Part shown: positions 33,876-44,100 of the stretch, in pieces
How positions within the stretch are numbered: the first letter of the stretch is position 1
Layout of the letters: the number at the start of each line of letters is the position of its first letter
NCBI GenBank assembly: GCA_002696645.1
Contig: NZSA01000023.1
Span: 32,615 to 96,614 of the forward strand
DNA from: Rhodospirillales bacterium
Lineage (GTDB): Bacteria; Pseudomonadota; Alphaproteobacteria; UBA8366; Aestuariispiraceae
Length of the DNA: 64,000 nt
Direction of reading: 5' to 3'
Made by a program: the position numbers and the translations under genes
Notes under the pieces: generated by a model
The model's database searches: none
Seen by the model: only the letters and a program-made list of their open reading frames with translations
Told to the model about the DNA's origin: nothing

Positions 33876-34576
33876 GCTATCTTATCGGTAAGGATATGCG
33901 CGGTGGTTATGGCGGGGCGGATATCCTGAACGGCTGTACCATCGGCGTGGAAAAGGGTCAGATTGCCGTTGTCGTTGGGCCCAACGGGGCTGGAAAATCC
34001 ACGGCCATGAAGGCTCTTTTTGGTATGTTGAATCTGCGGGCTGGCAGTGTGACCCTGGATGGTCAGGATATCACATCCATGTCACCGCAAGACCGGGTGG
34101 CCTGTGATATGGCCTTTGTGCCCCAGACCAATAATGTCTTTGCGGGCATGACGGTGGAAGAAAACCTGGAAATGGGGGCCTATCTGCGCCGGGATGATTT
34201 TTCCGACACGATGGCGGAAGTGTTTGATCTGTTTCCCATCCTGAAGGAAAAGCGGCGACAATTTGCGGGAGAATTGTCGGGTGGCCAACGCCAACAGGTC
34301 GCGGTCGGGCGCGCCCTTATGACCCAGCCCAGTGTGCTGATGCTGGATGAACCCACGGCGGGGGTTTCGCCGATCGTGATGGACGAATTGTTTGATCGTG
34401 TCATCGCGATCAAGAAAACCGGTATTGCCGTCTTGATTGTGGAACAGAATGCGCGCCAGGCGCTGGAAATAGCGGATATCGGCTATGTTCTGGTATCGGG
34501 GGAGAACCGTTTCACCGATACGGGTGAGGCGTTGATGGCGGATCCTGAAGTCCGCAAATCCTTTCTGGGGGGATAG
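33872..34576 (+). CDS. livF: Branched-chain amino acid/urea-type ABC transporter ATPase (LivF-like)
   Basis: The 234-aa ATPase has GPNGAGKST, FVPQTNNVFAGMTVEENLEMGAYL, the signature LSGGQRQQVAVGRALM, the Walker B LMLDEPTAGVSP and an H-loop-like VEQNARQAL, where the usual His is replaced by Asn/Gln as is typical for LivF. It forms the second nucleotide-binding subunit of the importer. The start overlaps the livG stop (ATGA), and livH begins 5 bp after its end. Confidence 0.9.
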   Translation: MSYLIGKDMRGGYGGADILNGCTIGVEKGQIAVVVGPNGAGKSTAMKALFGMLNLRAGSVTLDGQDITSMSPQDRVACDMAFVPQTNNVFAGMTVEENLEMGAYLRRDDFSDTMAEVFDLFPILKEKRRQFAGELSGGQRQQVAVGRALMTQPSVLMLDEPTAGVSPIVMDELFDRVIAIKKTGIAVLIVEQNARQALEIADIGYVLVSGENRFTDTGEALMADPEVRKSFLGG

Positions 34577-34581
34577 GGGCG

Positions 34582-35592
34582 ATGGAAATCCTGAACATGC
34601 TCGCCCTGATGTCGAATTATGTATTCGTCCCGGCCCTGACCTATGGGTCGCAGCTGGCGCTGGGGGCTTTGGGGATCACGCTGGTCTTTGGTGTATTGCG
34701 ATTTGCCAATTTCGCCCATGGCGACCTGATGGCGTTTGGGACAATGGGAGTCGTGTTGATCACCTATTGGCTGCAGGCGCACGGGATTGGCATTGATCCG
34801 CTGCCAACGGCCTTGTTGGCGCTGCCCTTTGGCATTGCTCTGGCGGTTGGGGCCAGTTTGCTGATTGACCGAACTGTCTATCGTTTCTATCGAAAGCGAC
34901 GCGCTGCGCCGGTTATTCTGGTCGTGGCATCTGTCGGTGTGATGTATGTCCTGAACGGATTGACGCGCTTTGTCATCGGGGCAGAGGACCAGCGGTTCTT
35001 TGATGGCGCACGGTTTCTGATTTCAGCGGGCGATTTCAAGCGTCTGACCGGGCTGGAAGAGGGGATCACGATCAAATTGACCCAGGCCTTAACGGTCGTT
35101 GTTGCGGTTCTGATGGTGGCCGCCCTGTTCTGGTTCCTGCAAAAAACCCGCACAGGAAAAGCCATGCGGGCCTATTCCGATAATGAGGACCTGGCCCTGT
35201 TGTCCGGCATCAGCCCGGACCGGGTTGTCGCTGTGACATGGATCATTGCGGCTGTTCTGGCGACCGTTGCCGGGACGCTGTATGGTCTGGATAAAAGCTT
35301 TAAGCCTTTTGTGTATTTTCAGTTGATCCTGCCCATGTTCGCCGCAGCCATTGTGGGCGGTATCGGGCAGCCCATCGGGGCGATCATCGGTGCCTATGTG
35401 GTCGCATTTTCCGAGGTCATGCTGACATATGCCTATAAGCGGGCGCTGATGTATATCGGGCCGGAAGGATGGGGACCTGAGGGCCTTATGCAGATCCTGT
35501 CGACCGAATATAAATTTGCGATATCCTTCCTGATTCTGGTCTTTGTTCTCCTGGTGCGACCGACAGGGATATTTCGGGGGAAGGTGATATGA
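34582..35592 (+). CDS. livH: ABC transporter permease, LivH-like
   Basis: A 336-aa inner-membrane permease with about eight hydrophobic segments. The family motif LGALGITLVFGVLRFANFAHGDLMAFG lies at residues 29-55, GKAMRAYSDNEDLALLSGI is the coupling-loop EAA-like region near 195, and a GGIGQPIGAIIGAYVVAFSE segment follows. It is slightly longer than many LivH proteins. It pairs with LivM to form the translocation channel. The livM gene overlaps its stop by 4 bp. Confidence 0.9.
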   Translation: MEILNMLALMSNYVFVPALTYGSQLALGALGITLVFGVLRFANFAHGDLMAFGTMGVVLITYWLQAHGIGIDPLPTALLALPFGIALAVGASLLIDRTVYRFYRKRRAAPVILVVASVGVMYVLNGLTRFVIGAEDQRFFDGARFLISAGDFKRLTGLEEGITIKLTQALTVVVAVLMVAALFWFLQKTRTGKAMRAYSDNEDLALLSGISPDRVVAVTWIIAAVLATVAGTLYGLDKSFKPFVYFQLILPMFAAAIVGGIGQPIGAIIGAYVVAFSEVMLTYAYKRALMYIGPEGWGPEGLMQILSTEYKFAISFLILVFVLLVRPTGIFRGKVI

Positions 35593-36962
35593 GCGCGATC
35601 CTGACAAGAACCCGTCTGGCGTATTTGGGTATTATCGTTTTACTGCTGTTGATCGGGATTTTTCAATCCTGGTCGGTGGCGCTGGTTATGATCAATCTGT
35701 GCCTGATTTCCGCTGTCATGGCATTGGGGGTGAACATCCAATGGGGATATGCGGGCCTGTTCAGTGCGGGAACCGTTGGCTTCGTCGCGCTGGGCGGCCT
35801 TGCTGGGGTTTTGATCTCTGAAGCGCCCGTACCGGAAGCCTGGGATGTCGGGGGAGCCGGGCTGGTCTATACCATCGCTGCTTTGGCGGCGTTGATTGCG
35901 GCAATATTTATCGTTATGGCGGTTATGAAGCCGGGACTGGCGCGGCGTATTGTTATGACACTTGTCATTCTGGGCGGATACTTCGCTGTCCGGTTTTTCT
36001 TTGATCCGGCGACAGAGGCGATTGAAGGGGTTAATCCGGCGGCACAGGGGTTTCTGGGGGGGCTGGGTCTTCCGATCCTTCTGTCCTGGCCGGTCGGGGG
36101 GCTGTTGGCGGCCCTGGTCGCCTGGGGTATTGGCAAGGTTGCGTTGGGATTGCGGTCCGACTATCTGGCCATTGCAACACTGGGCATTGCGGAAATCGTG
36201 ATTGCGGTGATCAAGAATGAAGATTGGCTGGCACGCGGCGTTAAGAATGTCAGTGGCTTGGCCCGCCCCATGCCAAAGGAGATCGCATTACAGGAATCCC
36301 CGGAATTCATCGGCTGGATTGAATGGCTGCATTCAGGCGCGCTAAGCACGGTAACCGGTGATGAACGTATCCAAATGCTAAGGGATTTTGCGCAGCAGGA
36401 TGCCGGGATATTCGTGAAGCTGATTTACATGCTGTTGTTTACCGTTGTGCTGTTGATCCTGTTCGCGCTGGCGCAGCGGGCGCTGAATTCACCCTGGGGC
36501 CGGATGATGCGCGCGATCCGGGATAATGAGGTTGCAGCCGAAGCCATGGGCAAGAATGTCACCAAACGACATTTACAGACCTTCATTCTGGGGTCCGCCG
36601 TGGTTGGGATTGCTGGTGCGATGCTGACCACCCTGGACGGGCAATTCACGCCGGGCACTTATAACCCGTTGCGCTTTACCTTTTTGGTCTGGGTGATGGT
36701 GATTGTTGGTGGATCTGGCAACAATCATGGTTCTGTGATCGGGGGCTTCCTGATCTGGTTTGCCTGGGTGCAGGCGGAACCGGCGGGCATATTGCTGATG
36801 GACGGGCTGACCTTTTTCATGGCCCCGGACAATCCGGTACGGTTGCATCTGTTGGATGCGGCGGCACAAATGCGCCCGCTGCTGATGGGGCTTGTGCTGT
36901 TGCTTGCGATGCGGTTCAGTCCTAAGGGAATATTGCCAGAGCCGATCCGAACAACGCGGTAA
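35589..36962 (+). CDS. livM: ABC transporter permease, LivM-like, extended
   Basis: The protein is 457 aa, longer than typical LivM (about 300-430). It has a family core with MALGVNIQWGYAGLFSAGTVGFVALGG at the N-terminus, GLRSDYLAIATLGIAEI in the middle, the coupling segment GRMMRAIRDNEVAAEAMGKNV and VWVMVIVGGSGNNHGSVIGG. The additional length lies in an extra hydrophobic pair (residues about 90-150) and in a loop around 210-265 (KNVSGLARPMPKEIALQ). It is the second permease subunit. The binding-protein gene follows after 92 bp. Confidence 0.88.
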   Translation: MSAILTRTRLAYLGIIVLLLLIGIFQSWSVALVMINLCLISAVMALGVNIQWGYAGLFSAGTVGFVALGGLAGVLISEAPVPEAWDVGGAGLVYTIAALAALIAAIFIVMAVMKPGLARRIVMTLVILGGYFAVRFFFDPATEAIEGVNPAAQGFLGGLGLPILLSWPVGGLLAALVAWGIGKVALGLRSDYLAIATLGIAEIVIAVIKNEDWLARGVKNVSGLARPMPKEIALQESPEFIGWIEWLHSGALSTVTGDERIQMLRDFAQQDAGIFVKLIYMLLFTVVLLILFALAQRALNSPWGRMMRAIRDNEVAAEAMGKNVTKRHLQTFILGSAVVGIAGAMLTTLDGQFTPGTYNPLRFTFLVWVMVIVGGSGNNHGSVIGGFLIWFAWVQAEPAGILLMDGLTFFMAPDNPVRLHLLDAAAQMRPLLMGLVLLLAMRFSPKGILPEPIRTTR

Positions 36963-37054
36963 CGGGTCTGGTCAGCGGGGGGTGTTCTGGCCCCTGGAAC
37001 GAGATAATGGAACGCTGCCTCATTGGGGGGTAGTGCATTATGGGAGTGGTAGAC

Positions 37055-38248
37055 ATGAAAAAACTTTTGCTTGCGACCAGCGTCCTGGCACTGAGCGCGA
37101 CCGGTCTTGCCGGCTCGGCCCAGGCCGAAGTGAAACTTGGGGTAATTTTGGGCTTCACCGGTCCGATTGAATCGATCACGCCAACCATGGCTGCAGCCGC
37201 AGAAATGGCGATGACCGAAGTCAACGACAGCGGCAAGCTGTTGGGTGGCGAAACAGTGACCTCTGTTCGCGCCGACTCCACCTGCATCGACTCTGCTGCG
37301 GCGACCGCGGCTGCCGAACGTCTGGTGACGTCAGACAACGTCGCTGCCATCGTTGGTGCCGATTGCTCTGGCGTGACAGGGGCGATTGCAAACAACGTCG
37401 CCGTGCCAAAGGGCGTTGTGATGATTTCCCCATCCGCAACATCGCCTGCCTTGTCGACCATTGAAGACAATGGTTATTTCTTCCGCACGGCCCCGTCTGA
37501 TGCCCGTCAAGGTCAGGTTCTGGCTGATATGATGAAAGATCAGGGCATTACCGAAATCGCCGTTACCTACACCAACAATGACTATGGCAAGGGTCTGGCG
37601 GATTCGTTCCAGGCGGCATTTGAAGCAGCCGGTGGCAAAGTTTCCATCTCTGTCCCGCATGAAGACGGTAAGGGTGATTATTCTGCCGAAGTTGCCACAT
37701 TGGCAGCAACGGGCTCTAAGGAACTGGCCGTGTTTGGCTATGTCGACCAGGGTGGTCGTGGCATTATCCAAAGTGCATTGGATACCGGTGCCTTTGATAA
37801 ATTCGTATTGTGCGACGGCATGATCGGCGACAGCCTGCTGGATGCGTTCGGGGCATCCCTGAACGGCACCATCGGCACCTTGCCGGGGAATGATGGCGAA
37901 GGCGCGACGAAGTTCCTTGAACTGGCAAAAGCCCAAGGCGTTGATGGCAGCGGTGCATTCGCACCTGAAAGCTATGACGCTGCAGCCCTGCTGATGTTGG
38001 CAATGGAAGCCGCAGGGTCAACTGACCGCGCCGCGATCCAGGCCAAGGTGCTGGATGTTGCCAATGGTCCGGGGGAGCCAATTCTGCCGGGTGAATTGGG
38101 CAAGGCACTTGAAATCATCGCCAAGGGTGGGGATGTCGACTATGTCGGTGCCACCGGTGTTGAACTGATCGGTCCGGGTGAAGCAGCTGGTTCCTATAAA
38201 GAATTGCTGGTCGATGGTGGTAAGTTCACCACCGTTCAAATTCGCTAA
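37055..38248 (+). CDS. livK: Periplasmic binding protein for the Liv-type ABC importer
   Basis: This 397-aa exported protein has a signal peptide MKKLLLATSVLALSATGLAGSAQA and then EVKLGVILGFTGPIESITP, the standard start of the Leu/Ile/Val-binding family. Two lobes follow, with SNNVAAIVGADCSGVTGAIANNV, SPSATSPALS (ligand Ser/Thr loop) and AVTYTNNDYGKGLADSF. The ligand may be a branched-chain or other amino acid, or an amide; this cannot be read from sequence. The ATG at 37055 has GGGAG 8 nt upstream, and an ATG at 37040 is less likely. A separate 92-bp leader and its own terminator suggest higher expression than the membrane genes. Confidence 0.9.
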   Translation: MKKLLLATSVLALSATGLAGSAQAEVKLGVILGFTGPIESITPTMAAAAEMAMTEVNDSGKLLGGETVTSVRADSTCIDSAAATAAAERLVTSDNVAAIVGADCSGVTGAIANNVAVPKGVVMISPSATSPALSTIEDNGYFFRTAPSDARQGQVLADMMKDQGITEIAVTYTNNDYGKGLADSFQAAFEAAGGKVSISVPHEDGKGDYSAEVATLAATGSKELAVFGYVDQGGRGIIQSALDTGAFDKFVLCDGMIGDSLLDAFGASLNGTIGTLPGNDGEGATKFLELAKAQGVDGSGAFAPESYDAAALLMLAMEAAGSTDRAAIQAKVLDVANGPGEPILPGELGKALEIIAKGGDVDYVGATGVELIGPGEAAGSYKELLVDGGKFTTVQIR

Positions 38249-38280
38249 GGCGCCAGTCAGTTTAAACGCCTGAATTTTGG

Positions 38281-38322
38281 AGAGCCCGATGTGCAAACCG
38301 CATATCGGGCTCTTTCATTTTT
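38281..38322 (+). terminator. Intrinsic terminator after the binding-protein gene
   Basis: AGAGCCCGAT (38281-38290) pairs with ATCGGGCTCT (38304-38313), and the stem is extended by a G-U-containing inner helix. TTCATTTTT follows. It closes the liv operon. Confidence 0.9.
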
Positions 38323-38401
38323 GGGGTAATCAGTTGTATTCTCACGAAAAGAACTCATATGATCCATTGGCTAGATATTGTAATAAAGGTGTTGGGGTTC
38401 C

Positions 38402-39217
38402 GTGACAGCTTGGTCGATAGAGTCAATTAACTGGTCCCGGTTTGATAAAAGCCTGGTGGATCCTGTGCTGGTCCGGCTCGTCAAGGCTGCGGCTTTGGTT
38501 GAGTATAATGGGGCCACCTATACAGATTACCTGTGCAATGTTTTTGCCGGGGATGCGGATTTTCAGGCCAAGGCAAAAGAGTGGGGCCAGGAAGAAGTCC
38601 AACATGGTCAGGCGCTGGCGGAATGGGCCAAGCTGGCCGATCCGGATTTTGATTTTCAGCATGCCTTTGAGCGATTTACGTCAGGCTATTCCGTCCCGGT
38701 GGATGTCGAGGCCTCTGTCCGTGGCAGTCGATCCGGGGAGTTGATTGCCCGGTGCATGGTCGAAACCGGCACGTCTTCATTCTATACCGCGATGAGCAAG
38801 GCCAGTAAGGAACCGGTTCTGGCGGAAATAGCCCACTTGATCGCGGCGGATGAATTCCGGCATTACAAATTGTTCTACGATACGCTGAAATCGTATTTGC
38901 AGAAGGAACAGATTGGACGTTTGGGTCGCGCCAAAGCGGCGGTCAGTCGCATTCGGGAATTGGCGGATGATGAACTGGCCTATGCCTATTATGCTTCGAA
39001 CGTTCCTGAATCCGTTCCCTATGACCGCACCGCGTGCAGTAATGCCTATCTGGGGCGGATTTATCCGCATTATGATCCAGATATCATTCGTCGCAGCAAT
39101 GCGATGATATTAAAGGCTGTGGGCCTGACGCCCCATGGACGGTTAAACTCTGTATTGACCGCTGGTGCCTATCGTTTCGTCAGCTATCGCGCACATCAGC
39201 TGGCTGAAGCCGCCTAA
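38402..39217 (+). CDS. Ferritin-like di-iron protein of unknown role
   Basis: The protein is 271 aa from a GTG start. Four-helix di-iron ligands are visible: Glu34 in AAALVEYNGATY, EEVQH (Glu/His near 64-67), Glu in CMVETGTSSFY near 121, and DEFRHYKLF (near 150). This E...ExxH...E...ExxH arrangement is that of the ferritin-like/rubrerythrin superfamily. The C-terminal 100 residues are helical and carry no rubredoxin Cys motifs. Oxidase, desaturase-like or iron-storage roles are all possible. It sits alone between liv and tamA. Confidence 0.7.
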   Translation: MTAWSIESINWSRFDKSLVDPVLVRLVKAAALVEYNGATYTDYLCNVFAGDADFQAKAKEWGQEEVQHGQALAEWAKLADPDFDFQHAFERFTSGYSVPVDVEASVRGSRSGELIARCMVETGTSSFYTAMSKASKEPVLAEIAHLIAADEFRHYKLFYDTLKSYLQKEQIGRLGRAKAAVSRIRELADDELAYAYYASNVPESVPYDRTACSNAYLGRIYPHYDPDIIRRSNAMILKAVGLTPHGRLNSVLTAGAYRFVSYRAHQLAEAA

Positions 39218-39315
39218 GGGCATATGTCTCTTTAAGGTGAAGGGGCTGGTTATCCCCCCTCGTTAGCGATAGGGATAGGCCGACATCGCTTTCGGGTCAG
39301 TGTTTTGAGGCTTAT

Positions 39316-41184
39316 GTGACGCGGTTCTTATCGATTGGTCGCGCGACAAGCGTGGCGTTTGGCATTTTCATTGCGCTGGTTGGCGTCTCCACCAGCGTGC
39401 AGGATTCTTATGCCCAATCCTTCTCGCTGACCGACAAAGCCTATGAATTGTCCTTCAAGGGCCTTACCAAAGATCAGGACAATATTGAAGACGCGATGCG
39501 CGCCAGCAGTCTGCTGGTTCAATTGCAGGAAGAGAAGCCGCGCAGTCTGGCTGCTTTGCGTCGTCGGGCGGAGCGGGATATCGGCGTTTTTGAAAAAGTC
39601 CTTCGATCCTATGGTTTCTATGACGGTGTTGTCCGGTTTGAGGTGATCGAGGCCCAGGAAAGTGACGCAAAACCGGATGTTGTGTTCACCATAGAACCTG
39701 GAAACGTCTATCTGCTGGAAACAATAACAATTCAGGACGCCGGTGCTGGGAAGGCACAGGAAGCCGATGATGCGCTATTGACTGTAATGGGGCTGGAATT
39801 GGGGCAAAATGCGACTGCAGAGGCTATTATCGGGGCAGAAGACCGGCTGGTGCGCCATTACCGGACGACAGGATATCCAACAGCAGCGGCAGATAAGCGG
39901 CGCACAACGATCAATCGTGACTCCTACACCATGGCGGTACAATTCGGGATGCAGCCCGGCCCGAAGGCCACTTTTGGCGAGATGAAAATTGAGGGGCTGG
40001 TCGATGTCGAAGAGGAATTCGTTCGCCGAAGCATCACATGGCAGCCAGGCGCCCTGTATGACATTCGGGAACTGGAAGAAACACAGCGCAATCTTTCTCG
40101 AACAGGGCTGTTCAACACGATCACTCTAAATCCTCTACCGGTTTCCGATAGCGGTGATAATGGCGACCCGGTTCCCGTTGATATTCAATTGACAGCAGCG
40201 GAGCGTGACCATCGCTCTATCGGGTTTGGAACCAGCTATTCAACCAGTATCGGCCCTGGGATCAGCGCTTTTTGGGAACATCGCAATTTGTTTTCGAATG
40301 GGGAGCGTTTTCGGGTAACAGCATCCGCCTCTCCTGTAGAACGAGGCCTAGATAGCACCTTTCGCAAGCCTATGTATAAGCGCGTTGATCAGGCATTGGT
40401 CGCGGAAGCTGAGTTAAAAGACATCACCAGCGATGCTTATGATGAATTGCGATCTTCCAGCTTTGTTGGCTTGGAGCGTCGTTTATCCCCAACCTGGACG
40501 GCAACGGTCGGGCCGACACTGGATATCATTCAACAGACGGATGAGGGAGTATCCGTCAGCAACCAGAACAAGCATTTTACCCTGCTGGGCATGCGCGGCA
40601 ATCTGCGGCGTGACAGCACGGATGATCCCTTGAACCCCAGCCAGGGTAACAGGATGGATTTGGGATTGTCCCCCTATACGGATTTGGGAAACAGTACGAA
40701 TTTTGTCAGTTCCACGATTACGGCATCGCAATATCTGAAAATCGATAACAGCGGGGACTTCATTCTTGCCGGTCGCGTGCGATTGGGATCCATTTTTGGT
40801 GCGGAGCGGGAAAGCATTCCCGCAGGCAAGCGTTTGTATGCCGGTGGTGGTGGCTCCGTGCGGGGCTTTGGGTATCAGATGCTGGGTCCGGTGGATGCGG
40901 AACTGGATCCGATTGGTGGCCGATCGGTTGTTGAATTTGGCATTGAATTGCGTACCCGCCTGACCGAGACCATTGGTCTGGTTCCGTTTATCGAGGCCGG
41001 GAATGTTTATGAATCCATCATGCCCGACCTGTCAGCCAATGATATCCGGTGGAGCGGGGGGCTGGGCCTTAGATATTTCACAGCAATTGGCCCAGTTCGC
41101 CTTGATATCGCCACACCGTTCCGCAAACGTGCAAATGTGGACGATTCCTATCAGCTTTATGTGAGTTTAGGACAAGCCTTCTGA
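39316..41184 (+). CDS. tamA: Outer-membrane translocation and assembly factor TamA (Omp85 family)
   Basis: The 622-aa protein has a signal segment ending DSYAQS, three POTRA domains (about residues 35-270) and a C-terminal 16-stranded barrel. The barrel has the Omp85 signature KRLYAGGGGSVRGFGYQMLGP near residue 515 and a terminal aromatic strand ending LYVSLGQAF. Together with TamB it helps insert autotransporters and other barrel proteins, and may carry phospholipids. The start is a GTG with GAGG 6 nt upstream. Its stop directly abuts the tamB ATG (TGAATG). Confidence 0.9.
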   Translation: MTRFLSIGRATSVAFGIFIALVGVSTSVQDSYAQSFSLTDKAYELSFKGLTKDQDNIEDAMRASSLLVQLQEEKPRSLAALRRRAERDIGVFEKVLRSYGFYDGVVRFEVIEAQESDAKPDVVFTIEPGNVYLLETITIQDAGAGKAQEADDALLTVMGLELGQNATAEAIIGAEDRLVRHYRTTGYPTAAADKRRTTINRDSYTMAVQFGMQPGPKATFGEMKIEGLVDVEEEFVRRSITWQPGALYDIRELEETQRNLSRTGLFNTITLNPLPVSDSGDNGDPVPVDIQLTAAERDHRSIGFGTSYSTSIGPGISAFWEHRNLFSNGERFRVTASASPVERGLDSTFRKPMYKRVDQALVAEAELKDITSDAYDELRSSSFVGLERRLSPTWTATVGPTLDIIQQTDEGVSVSNQNKHFTLLGMRGNLRRDSTDDPLNPSQGNRMDLGLSPYTDLGNSTNFVSSTITASQYLKIDNSGDFILAGRVRLGSIFGAERESIPAGKRLYAGGGGSVRGFGYQMLGPVDAELDPIGGRSVVEFGIELRTRLTETIGLVPFIEAGNVYESIMPDLSANDIRWSGGLGLRYFTAIGPVRLDIATPFRKRANVDDSYQLYVSLGQAF

Positions 41185-44100
41185 ATGCAGACCAATACGC
41201 GTGAGCCAGAGTCCGAAGGCCTTCGACCGAAACGACGTCTCCTCAAGTCAGTATTGGGCGTGTTTGCGGGCACTTTGTTGTGTCTGGGCGCGGCGGGTGC
41301 CTGGCTTACGGCAACAGAGTCTGGTCTTAAGACGCTGATCAACTGGGGGCAGGCGCCGCTTGAAGCAGCATTGGGCGGATCGGTGCAGATCTCGGGTGTT
41401 TCGGGTTCTTTATGGGATGAACTGACGGTTCAGTCCTTTGATCTTTCTATGCCGGATTCGGGGCTTGCTGTATCTGCTAAGGCATTTCGCCTGCACTGGC
41501 GCCCGACTAAACTTGTCGGCGGGATTGTTCGGATTGATGAACTGGGGGCATCTGATGTCACTGTTACGCTATCGCCCACAACATCGGCGCCGCCTGTCGA
41601 AGAAGAGACTGGCCCCTTTGCGGTACCCAGGCTGCCCATTCAACTGGACATCAGAAAAATAGATTTTCCGGTCGTTAGCGTATCCCTGGATGACAAGACA
41701 ACCTATCAGGCCAGCGTGCAAAGCGCCCTGGAAAGTCAGCAGGATGGGACGCTGCATGCGGATTTGAGGGTCGCAGCCCAGAAAGATGGCGTGCCTGCAG
41801 ATAATCTGACCGGAACCGCACAGATTGGAACCGGATCAGAGGCGCCTTTCACGATTTCCCTAACCGGGAAATTGCCACCGGATGGACTGGTATGGAGCCT
41901 GACGGGACTGGAGCCCGCCATGCGGCGCCAAATGGACATCGGTCTGGATGTTTCCGGCACAGTTGGCGATATGTCCGGGTCTGTCTCGATCATGACCCGG
42001 GATATGGCGACGTTGGATGCGAAAATTACGGGCGATCTGGCCTCTGACAGCAAACGGGTCAGCCTTCAGGGCGTTGTTGATTTGATGTCGGGTGATGCGC
42101 TGGGCCTGCCTGCAACACTGAACGGCCCCAAGGATTTAAGTATCGCCCTGCAATGGGATCCAGATCAGACACTGGCAGTGACGCATTTTCAGGTCAGCCA
42201 GAAAGACCTGTTGGATGCACAAGGAAGCGGTTCGCTTTCCCTGCAGACTGATGCAATTGATGCCTCCCTTGGGGTGTCCCTGTCGTCGCAAGCGGCATCA
42301 ATTCTGGATCCTGATCTGTCCTATCAATCCGCAACGGTGTCGGCGCAGGTGTCCGGGACACTGTCTGAGCCGTCCCTGACAGGGCAGGTGACTGTTGGCG
42401 GGCTTTCCGGCTATGACATGACTTTTGGGGAGCTTGTCGCAAATCTGGCGGTGCGTGGGGACGACGATGGTTCCCTGGATTATGAAACGGATATTAAAGG
42501 CACGGGGGTTTCGTGGCCCAATCCGGATATTCAGGCACTGGCAGGGTCGGAACTCACGCTGCGGTCATCCGGCAGCATCGCCCAGGATTTTCAGACTATA
42601 GGGCCATTTGAACTGACCATTGATCCCCTCGATGTGGAAGCATCGGGTACACTGACCCTGGCATCTGATGGGGCGGTAGACGGGGAGCATTTGCGCATCC
42701 GCCTGGGGGACCTTGCGAAGTTATCAGGCCTTGCCGGGATTGACTTGAAAGGCGCGGCGGAGGTTGATCTGGCCGGCTTAGCTGTGGCCTCTGATGGTGG
42801 AGTTTCGACACAGATTAACATAGCACTGCAGGATCTATTCGTCCTGGATCCAGAAACAACGAGTCGCATCGGTCCAACGGCAACACTGGCTGCATCTGTC
42901 CGCCGCGCATCCGATGGTGCGATGACCATCGCTCTGGACTCCCTGCGGGCGCGACCGGGTCTTGTTTCGGGCAATATCGCCCTGTCTTCGGATATGGAAA
43001 CGGTTCAGGGAACACTGAAAGGAGAGGTATCCACACAGGCGATCCCGCCCGTTCCAGATCTTATTTTTCAATCGGACACTTTGCCTTTTACGCTGGCTGT
43101 GAACGGTTCCGTCGCTGCGCCACAGGCAACCCTGAGAACCGAGCCTATTGATCTGCGGTATTTGGCCTACAGCATCGTGAAGTCACAAATATCAGCGGAC
43201 CTCACCTGGCGGGAGACGGTGCCTGTTGTCGATGTTGACACCAGGGCAGTGGTAAATGGAGAGCCTGTTACGGCAAGCCTGCAATTGGAGGCGGAGGAGT
43301 CACAATTCATTCTGAATGATGTCGCAATTAATGGGCTGGACGCCACGGTGACCGGCGATATCACTCTGCCTGATTATGCGATGCCCGCAACCGGTGGGCT
43401 GACTGTCACAGCCAAATCCATTCGACAGGCGGCTGGTTTTGCGAGCCTTTCCGGGCTGGAGGGCGCATTGTCTGCCACGCTGACTCTTTCTGCCGGGAAA
43501 GATAATCCGACGGCTCAAGCGGCACGGGTCAAGGCATCTTTGGATCGATTTGGGGGGGACGATGACAGCATCGCTGCTGGTATTACCGCCCGCTCCCTTA
43601 CTCTGGACGGTAGCATCGACGACCTGGTGGAGTTGTCCGGCCTTCGTGCCACGGTAACAGGACAGCGGATTATGGCTGCAACAGTCACCCTGGATCAGGT
43701 GGATGCGACATTCTCAGGTGGGGTTGAGGCCGGAGAGGTGACCCTGTCCCTAGTGGGTAAAGACACATCTGACCCCAATCAGGCAAAACCGATTTCTGTG
43801 AAAGCCCAAGCCGCGTTCTCCACACAGGGTGAAACGACGCAGATTACACTGGCCAGCCTGTCCGGGGGATATGGGGGTATTCCCGTCAGTCTGGTGAAAC
43901 CCGGTCGGATTTTATTGGATCCGGCTGGATTGAAGGAGGTTGGCGCCTCCCTGGCCCTGGCGGACGGTCAAGCGGATATCGCATATACGCGCAGCGCCGC
44001 CGATGCCGCCACGGCGACGGTGCAGATATCCAAATTGCCGATCAGCCCGTTCCTGGCCTTGCAAGGCATGTCTGATGTATCGGGAACCCTGGACGCGACC

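Noticed and set aside
39240-39282. Terminator between the ferritin-like gene and tamA
   Set aside because: TTATCCC and GGGATA can pair, but the stem is short with a long loop and no T-run.
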